A stretch of DNA of 64,000 bases from Boswellia sacra. Its lineage: Eukaryota > Streptophyta > Magnoliopsida > Sapindales > Burseraceae. The DNA lies in NCBI GenBank assembly GCA_013180625.2, contig SNVD02010473.1, forward strand, positions 3,224,001-3,288,000, given 5' to 3'. Of the stretch, positions 25,018 through 37,553 are shown in pieces. The notes under the pieces are model-generated. The model had not been told where the DNA came from and did no database searches. It worked only from the letters and a program-made list of their open reading frames with translations. How positions within the stretch are numbered: the first letter of the stretch is position 1; each line of letters starts with the position of its first letter. The position numbers were made by a program, and so were the translations under genes.

Positions 25018-25137
25018 ATGGCATATGTCATCATGCAGTCAAAACAGGACATGACAAGGAAACTTCAGAGCTTCTTTGAGAAAATGAAAAACATGGTCAA
25101 GAAAACCAGGCAGATGCTCAGACCAACTATCTCATAA
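25018..25137 (+). CDS. Candidate small basic peptide ORF (39 residues)
   Basis: The frame runs from ATG at 25018 to TAA at 25135-25137, with an in-frame stop at 24970. After MAYVI the peptide continues MQSKQDMTRKLQSFFEKMKN and then VKKTRQMLRPTIS. It is strongly basic and would form an amphipathic helix (Phe/Leu/Met on one face, Lys/Arg on the other). No signal peptide is seen. It lies about 400 bp upstream of the DVL peptide gene on the same strand, before that gene's TATA box, so it would be a separate transcript or exon. I do not recognise a family. A chance ORF is possible, although such composition is unusual in this AT-rich context. Confidence 0.35.
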   Translation: MAYVIMQSKQDMTRKLQSFFEKMKNMVKKTRQMLRPTIS

Positions 25138-25383
25138 AAATTTATCTAATTTGGCTTCGTATTTAATAATTTTTACCATTTCATCAATGGCCGACCAACT
25201 ATATACCTTGGTGGGTGAAACCCACATTAAATTTGGTGAAGATAATAACGTGGCGCACGCTGAGATGAGTTTTAGAGGGATATGGAAGTCTCAATTTTGC
25301 TTGGTGTTGATGGGGGGCCTAAGCTGAGGCTTTTTTTTTTTTTGTGTAACGTTTGGTTGGACTGGACCACCTCGCTCACTCAT

Positions 25384-25390
25384 TATATAA
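25384..25390 (+). promoter_or_regulatory. TATA box of the DVL/RTFL gene
   Basis: TATATAA lies about 155 bp upstream of the DVL start codon, followed by a CT-rich leader. Confidence 0.6.
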
Positions 25391-25443
25391 GAAGCTCTTC
25401 CTTGCCTCATTCTAAACATCACTCACATTCTATCTTGCCTTGT

Positions 25444-25471
<28 letters not shown>
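25444..25471 (+). repeat. (TC)n microsatellite in the DVL leader
   Basis: An uninterrupted TC dinucleotide run of 28 bp lies in the presumed 5' UTR of the DVL gene. CT-rich leaders are common in plant 5' UTRs. Confidence 0.9.
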
Positions 25472-25478
<7 letters not shown>

Positions 25479-25541
25479 TACTTACATATCTCATATATAC
25501 ACTCTCTTAAAGAGAAGGAAGTTTTTGTTGTTTGGAAATCA

Positions 25542-25691
25542 ATGGAGATGAGAACTAGAGCTGCTGCAGCTGTGAAAGAATCCAAGAAGAAGATATCATG
25601 TAGGAGGCTTGGAGGGTATCTAAGGGAACAGAAAGGAAGGCTATACATTTTCAGAAGATGTGTGGTCATGCTCCTTTGCTGGCATGACTAA
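25542..25691 (+). CDS. DVL / ROTUNDIFOLIA-LIKE small peptide
   Basis: DVL/RTFL peptides are small plasma-membrane-associated proteins that limit polar cell proliferation; overexpression alters leaf, fruit and root shape in Arabidopsis. The ORF encodes 49 residues. After a Lys-rich N-terminus, the conserved RTF domain fills residues 19-49: [20 protein letters not shown], then [11 protein letters not shown] to the stop. The hydrophobic VVMLLCW segment and the terminal WHD are family hallmarks. The frame is open further upstream through the (TC)n leader to a non-ATG codon, but the ATG at 25542 gives the normal size and is the sensible start. A TATA box and CT-rich leader support an expressed, intronless gene. 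Which DVL/RTFL member it matches cannot be told here. Confidence 0.95.
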   Translation: MEMRTRAAAAVKESKKKISCRRLGGYLREQKGRLYIFRRCVVMLLCWHD

Positions 25692-28545
25692 ATGCAAGAC
25701 ATGAAGTAACTTGTCCTCTTTGGCTTGTTGTGGAAGAATATATTGCTGCAAAGTTCAAGCAGAAAGGAGACATCATTATCCACTACTAATTGTTTCTGTG
25801 AATTTGCAGATCTTTCTTCTTATTTTTGTAGTAGTTCTTCCAAATGTAAATAGCAATGAGAATTAATTAATGTTAGGGCTTGTTATTACTATTATTGTTA
25901 TTAAATTTTTGTGCATGACTTGTCGCCTTGAGCCTGTTATGTACACTACATTGAGAGACAATTAGAGTATCAAATGCTAGATTTCAGATTCAAGTCAACT
26001 CTTGCAATTTATTTCTTTTTCTCACAAGTTTTATATTTCACTAAAGCACAACAGTTTTTGCCGTTTTCTTTCCCAGCTTACATCTGACCTCAAAGTATAA
26101 TTATCAAATCTATGTAGTATTAGATTAGTGAACTTTACACTTTTACGATCAGAACACTCATTTTATCCATACTAAGAAGAATTAAAACAGTGTTATTGTA
26201 AGAATATGAAGTCTGTAGCTTCAGCAAATAAATCATTGAATCAAGCCAGGAATACGAGTGAGGAGCAGTGAGAGAATAGGGTAGGGATATTTTTTCTATT
26301 CTATTCAATTCAATTCAATTTAGGGAAGAAATCAGGATGAACTTTAACATTGCTGATGATTGTTGTGTCTTTTATGTAGGAGCCATTTGTATTTGCTGTG
26401 GTCTTGTCAACTTACAGCTATATATGAAAATACATGTTGAAAAAGTATTGGTGCTCACATGTGTGTCTGTACCCGACGATAAGACAGTTCCATAGTTATT
26501 TTGAATTGAGTTCTAATGTCACTCGACTTAGATCGTTGAATTGTCTTTCTACTTAATTTGATACAACCAACACACACACACACACACACACACAGATATA
26601 TAAATATATAATTCTTTTTCTTTAAAAATTCGAAATATGTTGGTTACAAATTGCGAAGATATAATGAGATCTAATTCTATATATATCTTTTCGTCAAACT
26701 TCAGGAACCATCAAACAATTTTCTTTAATTAAATAAATTCATGAAGTGTATTATGGCAATTGGACAAATAAGTCACAGGACAATTGCAATTAATTTAATT
26801 TCTTTACCTGCATTAAGTATACAATATAGCATAAGAAACAACCAAACCTTCTACTTCTTCCCGTTTGTCTAGACATATTAGAATTCGGCAAAATGTGTTA
26901 AGAAACTTGCTAAAAATTTTAAGTGAGGTGTAGAAAATAGTCACTCTAAGAGTATTATTAATTTGACCTAGATTCATGCACATATGTAACTAAGTCAAGA
27001 AGTTGGGCATCTAAATCTGGATGCTGATTAGTTAGCTAGTAACCAAATTCATTATAGAATGCATTCCATTAATTTGCTTACATGCTTGCATTTACAGATC
27101 ATATTCATTGTTCACTGAGTAACCTCTTTTCATTTTTGTGCACATTTTTCAGTTTTGGTTGGTCGAACAGGGAAGACTTATCTTTTATGATTGAAAGAAA
27201 GTTAGGTTTAAAGTATATAGACACGATCATCCGTGTCAAAGATAAATCACTATTAAATTATGGATTATATACATGCCACATGGAGATGATATGCTAAATG
27301 TCTTACCTATATAAAAATAGAAAATTAGTTAACATTATTCACAAGATGAGCGGACCATAAATAATGTTCCCAAAGGGGAAGTTTTCATCTTTAATTATCA
27401 AATAATTGAATATGTGGAAAGGAAACCTTCAAATTTTGTTCAAAATTAAGTGGCATTTGGGCGTCCGTTCCCTTTTCTCCTAACAAATAGTAGTTTGATA
27501 TATTATACTATTTTGAAGAAAGGAGCAGTTGATTTGGTGGTCAAATTTAACTACAAATTGAAATATCAAGTCAAGCGCTCTAAAAGATAGAGAGAGCATG
27601 CATGACTAATGTAAGTTCTTATCATCTTTTAATTAACAAACCAATATATTCAACTTGGCTTGTGATTTGTCTTCATTCTTTGAAATTGAAACATTTATAT
27701 ATCCACCTTTTAATCTTGTTGTCTTCAGAGATTTTTTTTTTCTTCGAAATTTGTTATCCTAAATTATTATGCTTCTTTTAAATTGCGTTGAAAAGACAAA
27801 TAATATTTATACTAAATTATACGGGTGTTTATATACACATGCATAATTGGGTTGTTATTATCTAATTTATTCCTCAATTATAAATGAATAATTTGTCTAT
27901 CAAATATCAATACTCTATATCCCATCATGAAACTATGATTAGGTTTTTTTTTTTTTTTTAATTTTCCGTATACCTCATGAAAAATATATATCATACAAAT
28001 GTAAATACTATCAAACTTACAACCTTAATCATATAAACTCATATATATGGTATCAATAAATAATTGTTACATCATTATTCTTAATTAATAATATTAATTT
28101 TGAAATCTACGGATCTAGTCATATCTTGTTACATATTTTTGTACGAGTAGTACGTAAAAAACTAAAAATAAAAATAAAATTATGAAAGTTGTGTTATTCA
28201 TATTGTATAACAAATAATTTAAGATTATTAGTTTCTTTAAATATTTATTTCAAACATTAATTTTATATTGTCAAAAGTACTGTTAGATAGAGATATACAT
28301 AATTGGATCAAAGAAACGTTTTGATTCATTTTAGACAAATAATTAATAGTTAGATTTTTTTTGAAGGCGTGTTTAAGAAAAAAAAGCACTTAATTTTAAA
28401 AAAAATATTTGATAGATGTTTAATTTCGTAACCATTTTTGTCAAAAAAAACTTTAAAATACCCTTTTAAAAAATTCTTTCATATATTTTTAGAGAATTAT
28501 TCTTTTACTTGAACATCATTTAGTACTTTTCATAGTCCTATTATT
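25692..28545. other. DVL 3' flank and intergenic DNA
   Basis: The first few hundred bases should hold the DVL 3' UTR. A (CA)n microsatellite lies at 26570-26594. The remainder is AT-rich with poly-T runs (about 27945-27960). No gene or RNA can be supported. Confidence 0.5.
26570..26594. repeat. (CA)n microsatellite
   Basis: About twelve uninterrupted CA units. Confidence 0.9.
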
Positions 28546-28550
28546 GGTGA

Positions 28551-28800
28551 TGCATAATGCATTACAGTATTATTAGACTTATGATTTATATATAATCTAA
28601 ACTCTATAATATGATATGATAGTCTATATGACAAAAATTAATTAGAGAAAACAAAAGAAAAAATTAACTAGAGAAAAAAAAGAAAAAAAATGCAGGAAGT
28701 TATATTCTAATGAGATTTTATCATATAGACTTCATATCAGTCTGTAAAGTTTGAATTTTATATAAATTGTAAGCCTAGTTTTATTGAATGCCTTATTGCA
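28551..28800. mobile_element. MITE with long imperfect terminal inverted repeats (about 250 bp)
   Basis: The left arm begins TGCATAATGCATTACAG and the reverse complement of the right end begins TGCAATAAGGCATTCAA. The arms stay alignable for nearly 100 bp, including TGATATGATAGTCTATATGA against TGATATGAAGTCTATATGA. Almost the whole element is arm sequence, so the strand could fold into a hairpin. There is no ORF. Target-site duplication is not clear. Confidence 0.7.
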
Positions 28801-29440
28801 TTTAGTGGTACGTAATAGAATATTTTCAATATTAGGGAGGAAATGATCAAGAAGTAATAATAACAAATTATAAAATATTAAATAGAAAGATTCAAATTGA
28901 AATACATTGATTGAAATCGCTTTTGGTTAATTTCTTTTGTTTGGAGCAAGTAGTTTTTCTTTTACTCTGTTAGCATTTTACTTTTACTCCGTTAGCAAAA
29001 TGTGACAAAACCTAAAAAGTGGGCCTCGCAAAATTTAAGAAACACAATTCTTAAGCACGTGCAACACGCGTGTGTGACCACTACAGATAAGTCAGGATCT
29101 AACAGCGTTCACAACTGTTTGCTTTCATGCTCTGGATTGGATCCGAAAGAGTAAAATTAAAAAAAAAAAAAAAAAAGTTAGCTCGCAAGACACCTAGGGA
29201 GAGCATTCAAAGAAAGCTTGTCGTGTTCGAGGGTGAGATGTGGGCAATTTGTAAGCAAAAAATAATGGCACGAAGCCTACTGGACCTATTAAAAGCTACT
29301 GACACATGGGTGTTTGAGAGCTGAGCTGATACAAGATACAGTTGTATTGGTCAAACTACATGCAGGCTGTAGCAGCTTTTTTCCCATCCACGTGCACCTC
29401 CTAATCTTCAACAAGCGTGTTCAATTCAATACTTGGAATG

Positions 29441-29473
<33 letters not shown>

Positions 29474-30460
29474 TGCTAGCCCCCACCACCCCTACCACCA
29501 CCACATCTGTCTTTGATTCTTTTCCGATCAATTGGCCCTACCATCACCTGCAATCATGCACACATGAATACCAAATATTGATGCTGCCCTCTCTCCCACT
29601 ATATATGTGTAATGTACATCTAGAACATCACAATTGCTTTATTTTAATTGGAGACAATTGGGCCAACTGTATATGCTTTTTTTATTGATTTTAATAGTGT
29701 CAGTCTCTCTGTGATCAGTTTGGGCCAACCAAGAGTGGATTCTAAGTGCAGTTTGCTAGTTTCTGTTCATTCAGATTGGCGCTTGAAGCTAGTTAAAGGC
29801 TTCATTTTGGCAGAGAAAAGAAAAATATGCTATTAATGAAGGCCCAGAAAATGTACAATACCGGCTGACAGGGCAGAACTTCAGCTCAAAAATCCTATAA
29901 ATTCATCAGAAGCAGCCACTATACTCGACAGGCTTTACAAGCTGCATATAACATTCAAATCTTCAAGACTCCAATTACCAGGTTCTTCTACACGTAAATG
30001 CATATGCTAGCATTAGTCTTTGCCTTCATATATAACGAGAAAATTAATGCAATTGCAAATCGTAAAGGTTTCACACAACCAGGGTGCATGCATTCACAGC
30101 CACTAAGCCGAGATACTTGTGGGCTGGTCAGGCCACTTGCTTGCAATATCATTTCAGCTGAACTGAAGGAAGTCGCATCCAATCAATTATTCTCAACGTT
30201 AAAGTCATCGTCCTACATAGACGTGCAGGATTTATATGGGCCTGAAAACATCTTCAGCCCCACCATATGGGGCACTCATTCTTAATATCAGAGAACAAGA
30301 TACATACGGATGATCCTTGATCGCGTGCAAATTGGTTGACTGTATAAAGAAAATAATATTAATATACATGTATATATTGGTTTATGAGACTTGATATTTT
30401 TGCTGATATTATAAGATTTTTTTTATCACATAATTACATACTCGATTGTCATAGCCACTA
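28801..30460. other. Intergenic DNA
   Basis: It contains a CACGTG core near 29056-29061, an A-run at about 29159-29176, and the hexanucleotide repeat listed separately. Several frames of 60-120 codons are open but begin at non-ATG codons or lack coding character. No gene is called. Confidence 0.45.
29443..29472 (+). repeat. (GAGCCT)5 hexanucleotide repeat
   Basis: Five perfect GAGCCT units. In one plus-strand frame they would encode Glu-Pro repeats, but that frame has no ATG upstream and no recognisable domain, so the repeat is treated as non-coding. Confidence 0.9.
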
Positions 30461-30462
30461 TT

Positions 30463-32150
30463 TGATTCCACCACTTAAATCTGAATAAGAATATAATTAA
30501 GTGATATAAATTTTTTTTGTTTGTTTATTATTCTAATCATTTATTTTCAGACATAATTGTTTAATTGAAAAAGTTAAAAAAAATCACTTTTTTTTTCAAA
30601 AAATCTGAAAAGTTTGAAATGTCTTTAATACCCCTATCTCATATTATATAAAAACAAATCAAATTTATTTGTCTACCCTAGCAACTTACCTCTCCTCTCC
30701 TTTCCTCTCCTATACAAGATCACCGAGCAAAGCCACCATTGACAGCGAACTCCGACGAGATTTCGGCGTCGAGTTGGCGAACTCTTTTGAAAAAATGGGT
30801 ACCAAAATGCTTATTTCTTCACGATCTACATGGTTGTTAGAATCTTTTCAAAGATGGATGATCATTTCATCACTAGAAGCACAAAAAAGGATTGTGGAAG
30901 GATCTTTCTTCACTTCCAGCAGCCAAAAGCCGCTTTATTTGCCAAAACTAATATGATAATCTTATAGATCGTGAAGAATCGATCATTATAGTGTCGGCGG
31001 TGCTGTCGGATGCTCGTTTCCAGCGGCGGACGGCAGTAGAGGACGTGGTGGCTCCAGCATCCAAATTTTCAGAATCTTTTATTTTGGTTTTAAATAAAAT
31101 AATTAAAAGATATAATATTATTTAACTATATTTGAATTTCAAATTTTAATTTTAAAATTAAATTATTTTTTATATATGATATTATTATATGAATAGAATA
31201 ATTACCATAATATAATATATTTAATATATGTATATGCATTTGAAATTTTCAAATTTAATTTCTTTTATATGCATTGGTTAATAAAATTAAAAAAATAAAA
31301 ATTTAATGTCTTAATTTAATTAAGAAATAATTAGAGTATGTAATTATTGATCCTCTTGACATATATCAAACCACATATAAATATATTGCATTTCTATAAT
31401 AGGTAAGCTTATTATTTATTACTGTTGATATTTCAATTTAACTCTATAAATTATTTAATTTTATAGTGTATAACATAATTAAAGCAATAAATTTTAATTT
31501 CCATAATAAAAATAAATATGTCACATTCAAATTAATTGGACAACTTAAGACTTTAAAACATCTAATTTAATTAAAATATATTTTTGAGAACAAATTATAT
31601 GGTTTAATTTAATATATTATATGTGTGTGCATAATGTTAAATCTTACATACTTGTAAAATGATTATAATTACCTCGAATTTGTCAATTTTAAATTTCTAA
31701 TAAAAGAATCCATTTTTTCTAGGATTGTAATAAATATAATATAACTATTTAAAAAAAGCATTTTAGTTTAATTTTATTAACTATTTAATTTTTAAAAAGG
31801 GTTATAACAAATATAACATTAATTATTTGAATTAAAAATTGATTTAAACTTATTAACTATTTAATATTCAAGGGATTGTAATAAATATAATATTAAATAT
31901 TTGAATGAAAAATTATTTTGGTTTACTTTATTAAATATTTAATTTTTAAACAATTGTGACAAATATAATATATAAAATATATATTTCTTATTACAAGGGT
32001 AAAAATGTTACATTAAAAATAAAATATCCTTGTACTACTTTTTGTAAGAGGTATATAAAAGAGTAAATAAACATGATTTATAAGTGGTATAAATTAAGTT
32101 TTAAAAAATGTTAAGTGATGCAAACAAACATCCACTTAGTTTGTATTTTA
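30463..32150. mobile_element. Probable DNA-transposon-derived segment with captured GC-rich sequence
   Basis: Both borders carry related motifs: left CCACTTAAATCTGAATAAG, TTAAGTGATAT and TTTGTTTGTTTA; right TTAAGTGATGCAAACAAACA and CCACTTAGTTTG. This is the pattern of a large non-autonomous element with subterminal repeats. Inside is a markedly GC-richer island (about 30720-31065), including a 95-codon open frame at 30669-30956 with no ATG-proven start or known domain. A 14-bp perfect inverted repeat (TTCTTCACGATCTA) lies at 30815-30828 and 30965-30978. To the right is the AT-rich tandem array at 31721-31985. Ends are approximate. Confidence 0.4.
31721..31985. repeat. AT-rich tandem array, 75-78-bp period, about 3.4 copies
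   Basis: Units begin with variants of GGATTGTAATAAATATAAT, starting near 31721, 31798, 31872 and 31951. Each continues into TTTAGTTTAATTTTATTAAC-like sequence and TATTTAATTTTTAAA. Identity between units is moderate. There is no coding potential. Confidence 0.7.
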
Positions 32151-32608
32151 AATGAGTGGTCTTGATAATTGGTTTCATAAGATAGAAATAAAATTATTTG
32201 ATTCAAGTGTGAATTCCAATAATGAACATATATCCTCAGGCTGTTGCAAAATATCGATTTGATTAAATAGGGGAAGGTTATGTAAAAGAGAATCCAATAG
32301 AATAATAGTATTGAGACTTGAATTATCAATCAATTAAGGTTATATATCTTTATTAATTAGTTGAACTAAGTATTATTTGGACTCAATCTGTTTTTGCAAT
32401 GTCATATATATGTTTGACGTTTCTACAAAAGAGGAAGAATGTGATATCTCACATTGTTTGAGAATCAGAGAAGTTTATTTATTTTTTTAGTAAGGGGAAA
32501 TATAGAAGTTAAACACTAATTAAATACTTTGAGAGTTCCTAAATTGTCACAATTTGGGTTAAGAATTAAAAGCAAACCCTTAAGCATAAGCAAATGTGAT
32601 CGAATATT

Positions 32609-32728
32609 ATGAGACATTATTCATGTTATATTGTGCACAAACTTGTAGGAATTGAAATTGAAAGTGCGATGAGAGATTATTCATGTTGTATCGTGCACAA
32701 CTTGTAGGAATTGAAATTCAAGTTAATT
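32609..32728. repeat. Tandem duplication, about 60-bp period
   Basis: ATGAGACATTATTCATGTTA and ATGAGAGATTATTCATGTTG start two adjacent copies, each continuing through GTGCACAA and CTTGTAGGAATTGAAATT. One copy has a single-base length difference. Confidence 0.75.
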
Positions 32729-32884
32729 ATATAAGGAGGAAATTTCGCACATCATCCTAACTCTTCAGACACAAATAAAAAAGATTTTTTCTGCAGAACC
32801 ACTTGGAATGAAGTTGAAGATACCGCACGCTATGTATATAGAAGTAGGAAAGAAAACTAGAAAAACAAGAAGCTCTAACTTAGG

Positions 32885-33000
32885 CTCTCTTTTTCGGTGC
32901 TGAAACAACAAAAAGAAGAAGACTAATTAATTATCAGAAACCCCTCTCTTTTTTGGTATTGAAACAACAGGAACTAGAAGACTAATTAATTAACAGAAAA
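32885..33000. repeat. Tandem duplication, about 59-bp period
   Basis: Two units begin CTCTCTTTTTCGGTGCTGAA and CTCTCTTTTTTGGTATTGAA. Both continue to AGAAGACTAATTAATTA and CAGAAA. This lies only 160 bp from another ~60-bp duplication of different sequence. Confidence 0.7.
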
Positions 33001-33004
33001 TATA

Positions 33005-36000
33005 TATTTCTCCAAATAAAACTATAAATCCAGACACTTTAAAATGTTTATTGTCCTGTAATGATTGTTTCATCTCTGCGAGGACTCTTTATCTATTAAA
33101 CTTGTACTAGACACAGGAATTCGATGATGGCTTTACTTGACCAACTTGTGGTACTACTACGACCACGAGAAGATGCAAAAGGCCACAAAGCCTTCATAAT
33201 CAGTAGTGAGTTACATTTTCCAAGTCTGAATCAAATCCTATTCTGATGCTTACTGCAATTTCAGAAATTGTTCATTCAGGACATTATTATTGGTTTGAGG
33301 AACTAATAAATAAAACAAAATAAAATGAATTCCTAGTCACTTTAAATTATAAAAATCAAATCAATATGTCACCTGTAGAATATTGATTACCTTATGGACG
33401 GTCTTAGCCACTCAGAGAGGGAGATTTTCAATTGGAATGGACCACATGTCTAAACATAACCAGATCACAACAATTGCTCATTGCATGCACCTCTTCTGGA
33501 GATTGTCCCTCTCAATAGCAACGGAAACATAGCACCAACCAGAGCCAATTGGAAACATAACGAAAAGGACTACATGTTTTTGTCTTCAGCTTTTCAAATG
33601 ACGATCAAGAATGACCTCTCAGATGGGCTAAAAGTTTTTTTTTTTTTAATTTCTCAAACTAGTCTCATGGAAGTTTGCTTAAATTCCTACTTGGCCACAG
33701 TATATCTATACATGAGCAAGCGAAAAAAGATGCTTCAATTATTTGAAGCATGCAGCTAATGATCAAGCAAAAAGTTGCAACATCGATCAATCGTTTGTGA
33801 TGGATTAATATCAATTCATAGCATGTACATATACATATGTTAAAGAATGTACAGTTGATGAGGATATCTTTCTTACGAATATAATCAATCAAATGAAAAG
33901 GTCCACACTGATGAAAAGAATATATATTATGCTTGGCCAAGCCAGAAGCTGTCCAAACTGGAGTTGTAGCAGGAGTACGTCGAGAAAGTTTATCATTCTT
34001 CTGTGACCTTTAAAAGTTGAATAAGAGAACTCCAATAATGCAAAGGAAATATTTCATTTTCAATACTGTGCTGATGGACGGCATTTGTCACATGTGAAAA
34101 GTGGCCACATTCTTGTCATAAGTTATGCAAATTTCATTGTGCGTCCCAAAGTGCATGTTTTTATAGGCAAATTAATACCAAATTAAGCACTTCTTTAGAG
34201 TTACCTGCAAATAGAGAGTTAAACCAAAATATTTATATAACAATTAAGAAATTTATACTACACATATAATCTATGTATATACAATGTCAAATGATATGTA
34301 GTTTTGTAATGGGCATAGTTTTACTTTGTATTACAATCTTCATAATTTTATATTTAATTTTCTTAATTATCTAACGACATTGTGTCATGAACATATATAC
34401 CTTGTATAGATATGATGTAGCGGACGAGGATAAGATAATAGAGATTTGTTAATTTTGAAAATAAAAATGAAAAAAGAAATTAAAATAAGTCTATGTTATT
34501 AATCAAATCAAAAGCTCTCTTCCAAATCCTGACAATTCGACTCTTATTTATATTAAGCTAATCCTAATTATAAATGAAAATTACTTTACTTCTAATATTA
34601 AATAAATAAAAATAAACCTATTTTCCAAAATTCAAGCGTAACTTGAGGGAAAATTAATTGAACTACTAAAGTAAACAAACTTAAAAAAAAAGTAAAAAAA
34701 ATGAAATCTCTTTTTTTTTTTTTTAATTTTTTCCTTTCTTTGCCCTGCATCAAAATATGTCCAATAAGCATGTAATTTTACTAATATATTATTTTTACGA
34801 ACTTTTTATATAAATTTAATTATCATACAAACAAACAAATGTGCTATGAAGTGACAATCATACATTAATGACTTTATATATAGTTTGTAGTGTAGAGCTA
34901 CTTATTTTTACTATATAAAATTAAGAGTAATATTATAGATACGATTTTTCGAAAAGTTTTTTATCTTTAATTTTTTACACCAATTGGCGATCATTCATTT
35001 AATCTAATATGATGGTATAAAGAGAAAGGACTCACATGATAGTTTTTTTCATGTTAATACTTAATTAACAATCTTAAAAGATACAAAATTAATTAATTAA
35101 TAAATTAATAAAGAATCCTCAAGCTCATTTACGTACATATATACATTAAATAAAAAATAAATCGATTATTAAAAAATTATAAAAAATACAAAAGAATAAA
35201 GACCAAAAACTCACGTCTAATCAGAATTCAAATTATTAAAAATAATAAATCATATAATACCAGTACGGATGCTATTTACAATTTTTTCGAACATTATATT
35301 GATTTGTATAATAATTTTTTTAGGACTCCTCTCCTGTGATTTTAACATCGAATAGGGAAATACGGTGAAGTTTTTGTATTAAATAAAACTCAAATAATTG
35401 AGTAATTACAAACTTAAACTGAAGCGTGTCATAGGTAAAGTTCAATTATAAGTCATAACTAGAAACAGAAATCCACACAATTAGTATTAACAACATCAAT
35501 GCCCTAGCTAATAATTAAGTGTTTATATAATAATAATTAAAAATTAATTTGTAAGATCGATGATCAATAAATGAGTATGAAGTAGTTAACTTATTGGAAT
35601 TTGCAAATGTTTTATAAGCATTTATATGTGCTATATGATGATCTATTTATAGAACATCACCCTATAATTGGTATTATGTTTTTACTGAGCGATTGCCGAT
35701 CATGGGATGCAGCCACCACTGGGGAAAGTGTAGAATTGGAGAATATATACTGTATAGTCTATAACCCCATATGCTCGCACTTCCATAGAAAATAGTACAA
35801 TGATTCATTCCAGAGTTGCTAATGGAAAAACCCCTTCAATTTTCTATCTACTTTTGCTATTTTTGCATTTAACAAATTTATCCAATTTTGAAGTCTCCAG
35901 CTATAGATACCCTTTCTTCTTTCTATGGACTTTCTCCTAGAAAAGTGTGATAGTGGTCAGTATAAATACTAAAAAATAATATTATAACTTCAACCTATTA

Positions 36001-37345
36001 CTACTAACCCTCTTTATTATAATCAATGGGTAAGTTTTTTCTTGTTCCAGTAAATTTTGTCAACTCAAATTATAAAACGTTAATTGAAGGATTTAGTTAT
36101 AGACATAACATTAATCAAATAATACTCAAATTTATTAACATGATTTAGAAATTAAAGATCTCATAATTAAGATTTGATTTTTTTTTTTCATCTTAGCTAC
36201 GAGACGAATTAGCAAGTCGCTGTGGTTTGAGTTGATCAACATCTGTTTCCGTCGCCTGTTCACTCTTTGGCATCCTTATCGGTCACTACTGTGTCTGAGC
36301 TAGTAGACAGAGAAAAGAGAGATAAGATTTCACTTCACATGAACCTTTGATAATGAGATGATGACTTGATGTCTTGAAAACATAGCTTTCTGAAAAGGAA
36401 AATATATAGGCAGCTAGAGGGGAGGAGGGGCCAAAATGTGTCATGCATATTTACGAGTTGAATGCAAATTAATTGAGATTAAGAGCTGCACATGTGATGT
36501 TATATCGCATCAATTAAAAGGGAAATACTGTTTCGGCTTAATCAAATGAAAACATTTATCTATCGGTCACGTGGCACGTTCACCCACTCCTATTGCCTTC
36601 TACCTTTATGGTACAATACAAACCTTGTCCTTTTGATAACAACACTAGAACTACCACCTGATTTCATGTTCTGTGCTCTTTCTTGTCATCCCTCTTTCGA
36701 GACAGATTTGATCTTAGCTAATTATAGCCAGATAGCCACTAGCGGTAGACATGTCCAAGATCAAATGTATTATATTTTTTATATTAATCAAGATATTTAT
36801 CTATAGCTAACTATCAAGTTCAAAACCATTAAGTGCTTAATTTTCTTGTTAGTTAATGGAAATAATAATCGATCATGGAGATTAATCCACTAAGACTGCC
36901 CGTGATTGCATAGTAACTGCCAGCAAAAATAAATCCTGCTAACAGGGGAAGGAGATGAAAATCAGAGTTGTTAATATGGTTGTTAATTTATTTGTTCCCT
37001 AGCTAGTAAAAGGTAAATCCTGAGAGAGGCAGAGAGCTAGTTTTGCATAAATATATTATATAATATTGTTATTCTGCAGCAATTTAGTAATAATAATTTT
37101 TGTCTACTTTTATTTTAGAAGCTGTTAATTAATCGGTAATAAAGATAGTTAAATGGCAAAGAAATAAAATTAAGGAAGTTATATATATTCTAAAATTTTA
37201 TCCCAAATTATGCATCTTAAATGATGTGACATTAATTTAAAACAATCATATCATTCATTATATATATCATCACATACTTCACTTGAAAATCAATAATTGA
37301 TTACATATCATTTAGAATAGAATTTTGGAGGAGTATTATTATTCA
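33005..37345. other. Long gene-free AT-rich stretch
   Basis: No ORF with coding character was found; open frames at 33481-33759 and 36546-36806 have no recognisable domains. An AGAGTAATATTATAGATACG sequence at about 34923 resembles the ends of MITEs at 37350 and 50614, but no right end was found. Poly-T tracts occur near 33637 and 34712. Nothing else is supportable. Confidence 0.45.
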
Positions 37346-37349
37346 CTAA

Positions 37350-37553
37350 AGAGGAATATTACGCTCTATAATCAACATTTCTTATAATCTAAGTTGGCAA
37401 AATATTACTGGATGCATAAAAGATGAAAATAATTGGAGGAGATTAAATTAAATGACACAGTAATTATCTATCTACTAATATTTTGCTAACTCAAATTATA
37501 GAAAATATTGATTATAAGTGAGTTATATTATAGGTATATATAATATTACTCTT
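37350..37553. mobile_element. MITE, AGAGTAATATTA-end family, copy 1
   Basis: The left arm AGAGGAATATTACGC, with CTATAATCAACATTTCTTAT and GTTGGCAAAATATTAC, matches the reverse complement of the right arm: AAGAGTAATATTATATATAC, TATAATCAATATTTTCTATA and GTTAGCAAAATATTA. The arms are about 65-70 bp each with an AT-rich spacer. There is no ORF. Target-site duplication is not clear. Confidence 0.7.

Noticed and set aside
29314..29688. ORF with Glu-Pro repeats
   Set aside because: It begins at TTG, the EP run comes from the GAGCCT microsatellite, and the remainder has no domain.
30669..30956. 95-codon ORF in the GC-rich island
   Set aside because: No ATG-supported start with context and no known domain; treated as part of a transposon-like segment.
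36546..36806. 86-codon ORF
   Set aside because: Composition looks random, with no neighbours, splice signals or recognisable motif.
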